Part shown: one piece after another, positions 7,701 to 14,581 of the stretch
Layout of the letters: each line of letters opens with the position of its first letter
Numbering within the stretch: position 1 is the stretch's first letter
From: a virus
Length of the DNA: 57,961 bases
Direction: 5' to 3' (one strand)
IMG/VR virus record: IMGVR_UViG_3300031463_000009
Span: 1-57,961 of that record
Translations under genes and position numbers: made by a program
The notes under the pieces: model-generated
Databases searched by the model: none
What the model saw: only the letters and a program-made list of their open reading frames with translations
Told to the model about the DNA's origin: nothing

Positions 7701-8037
7701 ATAGGAAAACACCCCTAGGAAAGCTCAATGAGGGTCATTGAGCAGACCGGGGGGGCTAAATAAACCCAAAAGGAGGTCCAAATGAAATACTTACTGCTGG
7801 TAATTGCGTCCACCGTAATTGGTGGATGCGTATATGGTGTAATGTCCCTGGAACATGGGGCACTTATACCAATTGCACAAGCCATGGTCGTCGTGGCTTG
7901 TGCAACATGGTCCTACCTTCGTGGTAGGTCCAAAAAAATCCCCTGCTGAAAAGTAGGGGGTTTAAACTTGGGTTGGGGGGGAAATGCCTCCTTGTTCCCT
8001 CCCAACCCGAGGTTGAAAAAAGAAGAACTTTTTTTAG
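7697..8037 (+). ncRNA. Candidate structured RNA, seven successive hairpins
   Basis: Stems found by eye: H1 7723-7731/7735-7743 (9 bp perfect, GGG loop, with a flanking stem 7712-7719/7747-7754 carrying one mismatch); H2 7806-7814/7821-7829 (9 bp, one G-U); H3 7843-7848/7857-7862 (6 bp); H4 7873-7884/7894-7905 (12 bp perfect); H5 7912-7917/7923-7928 (6 bp); H6 7940-7946/7953-7959 (7 bp, one G-U); H7 7970-7981/7997-8008 (12 bp, one G-U, 15-nt loop). Seven T at 8029-8035 may end it. The H7 loop contains CCTCCTT (7987-7993), an exact complement of AAGGAGG at 7770-7776. Such dense pairing is unusual for a plain coding region. It could be a phage noncoding RNA or a strongly structured leader and message for the small gene at 7782. 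No known RNA family was recognised. Confidence 0.5.
7782..7949 (+). CDS. Possible 55-residue small membrane protein
   Basis: An ATG follows AAAAGGAGG (7768-7776) at ideal spacing. The peptide begins MKYLLLVIASTVIGGC and has two hydrophobic stretches (about residues 3-21 and 27-46) followed by a basic end (RGRSKK). This fits a two-pass small membrane protein. IGGC at residues 13-16 also resembles a lipobox. Holin or antiholin is one possibility. Against it, the whole frame lies inside a chain of hairpins (H2 to H6) that may be a noncoding RNA, and the stop codon sits in the loop of H6. Coding and structure need not exclude each other. Confidence 0.42.
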   Translation: MKYLLLVIASTVIGGCVYGVMSLEHGALIPIAQAMVVVACATWSYLRGRSKKIPC

Positions 8038-8176
8038 CTGAAAAAAACTTATTTTTTATGTGATAACAATTAGTGAAAGGGGGTGTTTATCAAACTAATC
8101 TAAAGAAACAGGTGATTCATAGTCATTTGCGGAATTAGGACGGGGCGTGTTTTGCTTTGATTGAAAGGAGATTAAA

Positions 8177-8449
8177 ATGACTAGAGAAGATTTTGAAGGT
8201 TTAGTTGTAGCAGCACTTGTCGGGTTCGGAATCGGTGCTGCAGCGTCTGCCCTTAAGGCAGCCCTAGCTAGCCAAGGGACAGGCTTAGCCTTGTCCAGGA
8301 AGATCGTTCCTATTGGTCTTGCTTTAACCCAGCAGTATTTGGCAAGGCGTGATTCTGAACCGGTCGATTCAGAATATCATGATGCTAGACCAAGCTGTGA
8401 AGAAGCGAAAGAGATAGTTGAGCTTCTTAGGCCCAATAGGCTTCCTTGA
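8177..8449 (+). CDS. Small hypothetical protein with hydrophobic N-terminal half
   Basis: The 90-residue protein has AAAGGAG before its ATG. Residues 8-32 are rich in A, G, V and L (VVAALVGFGIGAAASALKAAL) and could form one membrane helix with small-residue packing. The C-terminal 35 residues are charged and soluble-looking. The end of the gene holds the -35 box of the next gene's promoter. The 227-bp gap before it (7950-8176) contains the end of the hairpin chain and A/T-rich sequence with no further gene seen. Confidence 0.62.
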   Translation: MTREDFEGLVVAALVGFGIGAAASALKAALASQGTGLALSRKIVPIGLALTQQYLARRDSEPVDSEYHDARPSCEEAKEIVELLRPNRLP

Positions 8450-8474
8450 TTTTTTGAACTGAATCGACTATAAT
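8446..8474 (+). promoter_or_regulatory. Consensus-like sigma70 promoter for a leaderless message
   Basis: TTGATT (8446-8451), a 17-bp spacer and a perfect TATAAT (8469-8474) place the start of transcription at about 8481. The helicase ATG is at 8482, so the message would have no leader or one base. No Shine-Dalgarno is present before that ATG. The -35 overlaps the end of the preceding gene. Confidence 0.72.
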
Positions 8475-8481
8475 ATCCTTG

Positions 8482-9804
8482 ATGTTTCTCCTTAAGCCTC
8501 CTTTTGGAAAAGTCGCGATTAGAGAAGGTCTCTATATCCCGACCGAAAAAGTGCGGATGTCTGCTATTCAGACCTCCCTCACTTTTTTTTACTATGGAAA
8601 GAATATCCAACCTGTAAAACTTTATTATTTATTGGATACCCATGTGCTTGTTCCACGTAATTTTTTACCTCTGTCAAATTTTCCAGACTATTTGAACTAT
8701 ATTCCAAAGTTTGAATCAGTTGATTTTACTGATAATATCAAGTTCCTTCCTGAATATGCGGAAGTTCAGGAAGAAGCTTTTGAGTCGTTGGTAAATAGCC
8801 CAGGTGGCATACTTAAAATTCCGTGTGGTTATGGAAAAACAGTGCTTTCTCTAAAAATGATTGCTACTAAAAAACTACCAGCTTTAGTTATCGTACATAC
8901 CACAGACCTATTGAAGCAGTGGGCGATGGAAGCTGAGAAGCATTTAGGAATTACCCCTACAATTATTCAAGGTGAACAGAGCGAATTTCGCAAATCTCCT
9001 ATTACAATAGCGATGCTTCATACTCTAGCCAAATATAGAGACGAAATTCCTGAAGATATGAGGGCATATTACGGAGTAATTGTATGGGATGAAGTAGATG
9101 TGATTGGTACCCCTTATTTCATTCGCACAGCTGATCTGTTTTTTGGGCAACGCTTCGGTCTCTCGGCTACTACAAGAAGAGATGGTATGGATTTAGTCTA
9201 TAAATACCATTTAGGAAGGGTAATTTACTCTCACGAAGGATATAAGTTGTCACCGAAAGTATTTATTGTTAGTAACTTTAATTACTACCCGGAGTTTATG
9301 GATTGTGAACCGACTAATATTAGAATGTATGGAAAGGTATATACTCACCTGTCCAAATGTCCTAAAAGAAGAGAATTAGTCATTAGACTAATAAACGAGC
9401 TTATTGCACGGGGAAGAAAAATATTAGTTCTTGGTGAGCGAAAAGAAGAACTCCGCGAACTACACGAGCATTTCCCAGGGTCTGGTATTTGCGTGGCTGA
9501 AGTAGACCCTAATGAGCGTCGGGATTTTCTTGCTAATTCGCAAGTAATTTTTGGGATACGCTCGTTAGCTAAAAGAGGTTTAGATCAGCCAGATCTTGAT
9601 ACTCTAGTGGTATTGTATCCAATGTCAGACCCAGGGGGTATCCAGCAAAGCGCTGGGCGTATCTTGAGGCTTGCCGGAAACGAAAAATCCCCTGAGATAT
9701 ACGTGCTTCAAGATTTGAATATCCCACTTATGAGAAGTTTGGCAACTAAGATGTTAGTTCATCTGCGAAAAATGGGTTATGATGTTTTGGATCATTCCAT
9801 TTGA
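8482..9804 (+). CDS. Superfamily 2 DNA helicase (UvsW/ComF-like)
   Basis: The 440-residue protein carries the SF2 motifs in order: motif I IPCGYGKT (about residue 113), motif Ia VIVHTTDLLKQW, motif II WDEVD (about 207), motif III GLSATT (about 230), and in the second RecA-like domain a QQSAGRILR motif VI (about 390). The first 80 residues form a small N-terminal domain typical of ResIII-type phage helicases that remodel recombination and replication intermediates. It opens the rightward replication gene block. TTG at 8479 is also in frame, but ATG 8482 coincides with the predicted transcription start and is preferred. Confidence 0.88.
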   Translation: MFLLKPPFGKVAIREGLYIPTEKVRMSAIQTSLTFFYYGKNIQPVKLYYLLDTHVLVPRNFLPLSNFPDYLNYIPKFESVDFTDNIKFLPEYAEVQEEAFESLVNSPGGILKIPCGYGKTVLSLKMIATKKLPALVIVHTTDLLKQWAMEAEKHLGITPTIIQGEQSEFRKSPITIAMLHTLAKYRDEIPEDMRAYYGVIVWDEVDVIGTPYFIRTADLFFGQRFGLSATTRRDGMDLVYKYHLGRVIYSHEGYKLSPKVFIVSNFNYYPEFMDCEPTNIRMYGKVYTHLSKCPKRRELVIRLINELIARGRKILVLGERKEELRELHEHFPGSGICVAEVDPNERRDFLANSQVIFGIRSLAKRGLDQPDLDTLVVLYPMSDPGGIQQSAGRILRLAGNEKSPEIYVLQDLNIPLMRSLATKMLVHLRKMGYDVLDHSI

Positions 9805-9848
9805 CTTTTGACAGGCTTTTGTTTAGAATCTGAAAAAGGGGAGAAGAT

Positions 9849-10505
9849 ATGATGAACGAACAGGAAATTCTGAGAGAGATTTCTGTCTGCACAAGATGTT
9901 CTCTACATAAAACGGCGGATTTAAAAGTCCCAGGGAGAGGTGATACTACAGCTGATATTGTCATCGTCGGTATAGGACCAGGACCTATGGAGAATAAGCA
10001 GGGAACGGCATTTGTTGGGGATTCTGGAAGAGTTCTTGAAAGCGCATTAGCTGAGATTAAAGCAGATTACGACTATTCAAAAATTACATATTACTTGACG
10101 AATCTTATAAGGTGCGCTCCGTGGAAGGACAAAAGTCGTGGTCAGGTTAGAGACCCTTCTCAGGATGAGATAGATAGTTGCGCTTCTTTTTTAGATGCTG
10201 AATTAAATATGATTAACCCTAAACTAGTAATCGCTCTTGGCGAGGTTCCTATGCATGCTTTTGGAAGAAGAGCCAAAATGGCTAAAGTTAGAGGAAGAGT
10301 ATTTGACGGAAAGTGGTTGAATAGATCATGGCCAGTTCTTCCTACATGGCACCCAGCCCACATAGTTAGATCAGGACCAGGACAGGCGTCGAAGGATTTT
10401 TACAAAGACCTTCGTTTAGGTTTTTTTATTGTCCACGAACTAAAGTATTTGAAATATTCTAACACGTGCAGTATTTCTTCTGGTATAGTAGAACAGGCTA
10501 GATAA
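9849..10505 (+). CDS. Family 4 uracil-DNA glycosylase (Fe-S type)
   Basis: The 218-residue protein has the UDG family 4 layout: CTRCSL (C14, C17), the active-site loop GIGPGPMENKQGTAFVGDSG (41-60), RCAPW (C89), DSCASFL (C111) and HPAHIV near residue 177. The four Cys are the usual ligands of a 4Fe-4S cluster. The C89-C111 spacing is a little longer than usual. It removes uracil from DNA. The family also contains the N-terminal part of SPO1-type phage DNA polymerases. It sits between a helicase and replisome genes, so a repair role at the fork is likely. GGGGAG precedes the start. The C-terminal 30 residues after the core are not conserved-looking. Confidence 0.88.
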   Translation: MMNEQEILREISVCTRCSLHKTADLKVPGRGDTTADIVIVGIGPGPMENKQGTAFVGDSGRVLESALAEIKADYDYSKITYYLTNLIRCAPWKDKSRGQVRDPSQDEIDSCASFLDAELNMINPKLVIALGEVPMHAFGRRAKMAKVRGRVFDGKWLNRSWPVLPTWHPAHIVRSGPGQASKDFYKDLRLGFFIVHELKYLKYSNTCSISSGIVEQAR

Positions 10506-10528
10506 AAATACAAAGAAGGAGGATTAAG

Positions 10529-10951
10529 ATGCCGGGAGATATTAACAGAGAGGACATTACAATTGAGGCTGGTTTTGTGACAGGGAGAGGAAACCAAGTT
10601 ACAGATTATGACAGACAAGAAAAGAAGATGAGCACGGTTGTGGAAGGAATACCTTGTTGGGTTGGCGGGAGCACGCAGATAACCCATCAAATGCCAAATG
10701 GTGATTGGGTAAAGATTGGTGTATCTGTAAAGTTCCCGCTTGGAAAGCCGATTAGCGAAGAGACCAGAAAATTGGTTCAAGATGCTCTTCAGGACATATT
10801 TAAGATTGTTAACGCTGAGGCTTTGAACCAAAACAAGATTTGGCGCAAGGCTTATAACGCTGCTCAGAGGATACCGGTTCAAACTCAGCCCAGACCTTCT
10901 GAAATCACCCCAGTTAGTGAATTATTCAATGTTGGAGTAAATGATGACTGA
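10529..10951 (+). CDS. Hypothetical protein of the replication block
   Basis: The 140-residue protein has AGGAGG upstream. The middle (GIPCWVGGSTQITHQMPNGDWVKIGVSVKFP) looks like a compact beta-domain, followed by a helix (EETRKLVQDALQDIFKIVNAEAL) and a P- and T-rich tail. I do not recognise the family. Its place between the glycosylase and the DnaB-like helicase suggests a replication accessory role. Its stop overlaps the next start by 11 bp. Confidence 0.7.
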   Translation: MPGDINREDITIEAGFVTGRGNQVTDYDRQEKKMSTVVEGIPCWVGGSTQITHQMPNGDWVKIGVSVKFPLGKPISEETRKLVQDALQDIFKIVNAEALNQNKIWRKAYNAAQRIPVQTQPRPSEITPVSELFNVGVNDD

Positions 10952-11159
10952 AAATTTAAAACTTGATATTAAAATAACAGAGATTCATTGGAAGGCTCCT
11001 GAAGCGCTTAGCTACAAGATTACGATCAATGATTTTGTAACTGAGACATTTTTGTTCACCCCGACAGAGTCAGAGGCAACAGAGAAGTTCTTTGAGTTTA
11101 TTAAAACATTGCTTAAAGAAACAGAAGAATTTGTTAAGTCTAAGTTTAGTGCTGAATAA
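10941..11159 (+). CDS. Small hypothetical protein
   Basis: The 72-residue protein begins MMTENLKLDIKITEIHWKAPE. A beta-strand-rich first half is followed by an amphipathic helix with many Glu and Lys. The start overlaps the preceding gene, so translation is probably coupled. No function can be given. Confidence 0.62.
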   Translation: MMTENLKLDIKITEIHWKAPEALSYKITINDFVTETFLFTPTESEATEKFFEFIKTLLKETEEFVKSKFSAE

Positions 11160-11177
11160 CTTTTGGGATGATGTGTT

Positions 11178-12515
11178 ATGGCTAATTGGGAAAGGATATT
11201 ACTTTCTCAGCTTATTAAGAGAGACCGTGAACAAGGATTTACCTATGTAAAATCATCTGGAATATCATCAGACGATTTCTCTGACCCTATAGCAAGGGGT
11301 GTATATCAATTCATAGAACTTTTTTACTCTAAGTATAATAGTCTGCCTTCTGATGAGGCCGTTCTTGAAAAGTTCCCAGATTTTCAGTTTACAAATACAG
11401 CCGATCCATTGGAGGCGGTAGTAAAGCAAGTTATTTCTGGATCCGTGCATACACATATAAACTACTGTTTTCAGAGCCTTAAAGAGAAGTTTTATAGCAA
11501 CCCATGGGAAGCCTGCGCTAGGATTGAAGACACCATATACAGATTACGCAAGAGGTTCGATTCAAATGCAAATAAATATTTGAATATAGGTTCAGCTATT
11601 TCTAACTTTGAGATTGAATATAAGCAGGTACAGGAAGGCATCCTTATAGGACTTCCTTATCCTTGGCACACACTTACTAAAGTTACTAGGGGAGCGAAAT
11701 CTGGAGAATTGATCGCTTTTTATGCCCTTCCAAAAATGTGTAAAACATGGTTGTTACTTGTGTGTTGTGCTGAGGTGCTGAAGGCTGGTAATAAAGTTTT
11801 ACTTATCTCTAGGGAAATGCATCCTGAGATACTGTTCAGAAGACTTTTAGTTATCTTGGCAAAAGTTAATTACTCTTCATTTAACTACGCGTCGTTGAGC
11901 GAAGCTGAGATGCAACGAGTAAAGGATGCTTCGAAGTGGCTTATGGAGCACAAAGATTTATTGTGTATCAGCGACGCTAGGACAGAATCTGGAGAGGTTA
12001 ATGTTTCATCTATTAGAGAGACAGCTAAATCTTTGATTCCTAAAGCTATTTTTATAGATGGTATTCATAGATTAGATGACGAATTGTCTAAGGATAGAGT
12101 GAAAGACCATAGAGCATTCATAAATGTCACACAGAATCTAAAAGACTTAGCTATGCAACTAAATGTCCCTGTATTCATAACATCTCAAGCAAACAGATAT
12201 GGAGAAGCTGGAAGGCATTTCAAAGATGTTGGGTATGGATTATCTTTAGCCCAAGACGCAGATATTCTTCTTCGTCTTTATCATTCGAAGACAAACAATC
12301 AGATATTGGCATTAGTAGTTGCTGCCAGGGAAACAGATGTTGAAAGTTTTTTAGTACGGGCTAATATAGCAACTGATTTTTCTGAAAGTCCTAAACCGGT
12401 TGCTTTTGACCCTAAAGAATTCATAGCTCAGACAGAATCAGAAGCTCTTCGTGATAACGGAGAATCTGTAGCTGGTATAGCGGAAAGCTTTAAGGATGAG
12501 AAGACGGAGTTCTGA
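11178..12515 (+). CDS. DnaB-like replicative helicase with altered Walker A
   Basis: The 445-residue protein has a small helical N-terminal domain (1-130) and a RecA-like core preceded by GLPYPWHTLTKVTRGAKSGEL, as in DnaB/gp41 helicases that form rings on the lagging strand. The Walker A segment reads ALPKMCKTW (183-191): Lys189 and Thr190 are kept, but the Gly residues of GxxxxGKT are Ala183 and Cys188. Walker B is AIFIDGIHRL and a later motif is VFITSQANR. The primase gene follows with a 1-bp overlap, as in many phage primosome pairs. The gene is complete, so this is a real variant and not a fragment. Confidence 0.87.
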   Translation: MANWERILLSQLIKRDREQGFTYVKSSGISSDDFSDPIARGVYQFIELFYSKYNSLPSDEAVLEKFPDFQFTNTADPLEAVVKQVISGSVHTHINYCFQSLKEKFYSNPWEACARIEDTIYRLRKRFDSNANKYLNIGSAISNFEIEYKQVQEGILIGLPYPWHTLTKVTRGAKSGELIAFYALPKMCKTWLLLVCCAEVLKAGNKVLLISREMHPEILFRRLLVILAKVNYSSFNYASLSEAEMQRVKDASKWLMEHKDLLCISDARTESGEVNVSSIRETAKSLIPKAIFIDGIHRLDDELSKDRVKDHRAFINVTQNLKDLAMQLNVPVFITSQANRYGEAGRHFKDVGYGLSLAQDADILLRLYHSKTNNQILALVVAARETDVESFLVRANIATDFSESPKPVAFDPKEFIAQTESEALRDNGESVAGIAESFKDEKTEF

Positions 12516-13447
12516 TGTTTTTTCCTCAACCGTTTACATTCGTTGATGCCACAGTTAGAGCATATGTCAACGACTTTGGTTATTCTGGCACTGACTTTCA
12601 CCATCCTAAATCCATAGTAATCAAATGCCCATTTCATGGGGATAAAAAGCATAAACATTTATACATATTTCTTAAGACTGGAAAATGGGTATGTTTTAGG
12701 TGTGGAGCTCATGGTTTCTGGGAGGACCTTTTGCAGGAACTAAATTGGGTGGAGACGCATATCCCAGATAGAATTTTGCCACCGTCTGAAAATATCAAGA
12801 AAGATGAGCTTCTTGTTCTACCAGAAAGTGTTCTAGCGTCATATAGGATAGTTCCAAAATTATTGCTCGACAAAGGGTTTGATCCGATGCTTTTAATAAA
12901 ACATCAAGTTGGATTTGACAGAATAAACATGCGGATTGTTTTTCCTATACGCTCTTACAAAGGAGAATTAGTTGGGATTGTTGGAAGAACCATTTTCTCA
13001 GATGTTGAACCTAGATACATGGCTTATACCTCCATATTAAAAGAGAGCTACCCCAATTACAATTTTTATAAGGGTCATCATCTGTATAATTTCAACAACA
13101 TCTACTCAAAGTATTACAATTCCAGTACTCAACCAAAAATAATTATTGTGGAAGGTTTCAAAGCATGTTTGTGGTTAGTACAACAGGGTTGGGAAGACAC
13201 GTGTGCTCTAATGGGTAGCAATATGACTAAAGAGCAAGCCAATCTTCTGTCGTCGCTTACTAATAGATTTGTGCTTTTTCTTGATAATAATCCAGCTGGA
13301 AGGAGCGGCTCTAAAAAAATTGTCACGTTTTTGCAGAATTATGGTATAGTTGATGATGTGGTAACTCCTAAGATGACTAAAGAACAGCCAGATGATTTTA
13401 GTAAGGCTGAACTTAAGGATATTTTGGATCCTGTGTTAAATAATTAA
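12515..13447 (+). CDS. DnaG-type DNA primase
   Basis: The 310-residue protein has an N-terminal CHC2-type zinc-binding site (C38, H41, C60, C63) followed by a Toprim domain: IIIVEGFKA (about 206-214) with the catalytic Glu, and LFLDNNPAGRSGSKK (about 262-276) with the metal-binding Asp. The usual DxD is DNN here. It makes RNA primers together with the preceding helicase. Translation is coupled to that gene. It is shorter than cellular DnaG and lacks a clear separate helicase-binding C-terminal domain. Confidence 0.86.
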   Translation: MFFPQPFTFVDATVRAYVNDFGYSGTDFHHPKSIVIKCPFHGDKKHKHLYIFLKTGKWVCFRCGAHGFWEDLLQELNWVETHIPDRILPPSENIKKDELLVLPESVLASYRIVPKLLLDKGFDPMLLIKHQVGFDRINMRIVFPIRSYKGELVGIVGRTIFSDVEPRYMAYTSILKESYPNYNFYKGHHLYNFNNIYSKYYNSSTQPKIIIVEGFKACLWLVQQGWEDTCALMGSNMTKEQANLLSSLTNRFVLFLDNNPAGRSGSKKIVTFLQNYGIVDDVVTPKMTKEQPDDFSKAELKDILDPVLNN

Positions 13448-13471
13448 ATAAAAAGAGAAAGGAGAAGAAAG

Positions 13472-14575
13472 ATGGACACATTTACTAGCGGTGTTAAGGA
13501 CATGTTGGAAGGGGAGTCGTCAGGGTTCGGCAATTTTTTTAGGTTGGATAGTAACCAAGAAGCAGTCGTGAGGATATTGCCTTTTCCTCCGTATCGTTTC
13601 TTACAGCACACGGCATTTATCAATGGTAAATTCAGGTCTTTCCCATGCTCTGCAAAGTCAGACCCAGAAGGAAAATGTATAGGTTGCTATCTTGTAAACC
13701 GTGGGGACAAGCGGGTCAATACAAGAAAAGTAGCTTTATATGAAATACTTGATTTGAGAAAAATGCATGTGCTGGATATGGGTATCCAAGGAGAGCAGAT
13801 ATATTACTGCACAGCGGACCCAAGATACGGAACAGCATGTTCGTTATGTAACCAAGGCAATAGACCAGTGTGGGCAGGTAGAAAAGTCTGGCAACTACCT
13901 CCGTTTTACCTGCAAGCAATCTTTCAACACCATCTTGAAATGAATCTATTTTGCCGGACATGCGGAGTCGGTGCTATACGTGTGAAGGCTTTGATGTGCC
14001 CTGAGTGTAAGGCCGATATTTTCCCACCTGATAAACTCCCACTTGTTAAACCCCTTGATCTGGCTAGGCTTGTTGCCACATCAGCTATATGTCCGTCTTG
14101 TAGGAAAAAAGTCGTTCCTGTAGAGACTATAGAGTGTTCTTCAAGATGTAAAAATCCAATGAGAGCGGGGATACATGATGTTGACCTTAAAGTCCAAAAG
14201 ATTAAACAGTTAGGAAAATCAGGAGCATCCTACTGGACGCTTGTTGTTAACAAGGTTGAGAACAACGTAATGCCGATACCAAAGGAGTTTTTAGATGAGT
14301 TGAACAAACCAAGTGACTTGGCTAATATGTGCAAACCACCTTCTCTTGATAAACAAGCCAGTATACTTGGAATTCCAAATCCATTTGCATCTCCAGCTGA
14401 TTATGGTCCATCCTACGCCAGTTTCGGGCAACCGATTGGTAGTGGGGCATCTGCACCCCCACAACCACCACATAGGACGATGCCTTCTTATCCAGGGGTA
14501 CATAATCAAGGCAATGTTCCAGATGGGGATTTGCCAATAAACTTTCCAGAGTCTGAAGAGGATATTCCATACTAA
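13472..14575 (+). CDS. Single-stranded DNA-binding protein with zinc sites and acidic tip
   Basis: The 367-residue protein starts after GAAAGGAG. The first half resembles gp32-type SSBs (a DSNQEAVVRILPFPPY strand, then a Cys-rich insert CSAKSDPEGKCIGC). Further Cys pairs (CSLC, CRTC, CPEC, CPSC) make about three zinc-binding sites. After residue 290 there is a flexible G/P/S-rich linker and an acidic tip EDIPY that closely matches the DDIPF end through which bacterial SSBs bind partner proteins. This tip plus the neighbourhood (primase before, polymerase after) supports the call more than overall similarity. Confidence 0.72.
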   Translation: MDTFTSGVKDMLEGESSGFGNFFRLDSNQEAVVRILPFPPYRFLQHTAFINGKFRSFPCSAKSDPEGKCIGCYLVNRGDKRVNTRKVALYEILDLRKMHVLDMGIQGEQIYYCTADPRYGTACSLCNQGNRPVWAGRKVWQLPPFYLQAIFQHHLEMNLFCRTCGVGAIRVKALMCPECKADIFPPDKLPLVKPLDLARLVATSAICPSCRKKVVPVETIECSSRCKNPMRAGIHDVDLKVQKIKQLGKSGASYWTLVVNKVENNVMPIPKEFLDELNKPSDLANMCKPPSLDKQASILGIPNPFASPADYGPSYASFGQPIGSGASAPPQPPHRTMPSYPGVHNQGNVPDGDLPINFPESEEDIPY

Positions 14576-14581
14576 TCATGG

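Noticed and set aside
8060-8072. TGTGATAACAATT, reminiscent of half a lac operator
   Set aside because: Only a partial match with no symmetric partner. It is expected by chance in A/T-rich DNA.
10400-10882. 160-codon leftward open frame opposite the gene at 10529
   Set aside because: It is antisense to two well-supported rightward genes, has no ribosome site and has atypical composition.
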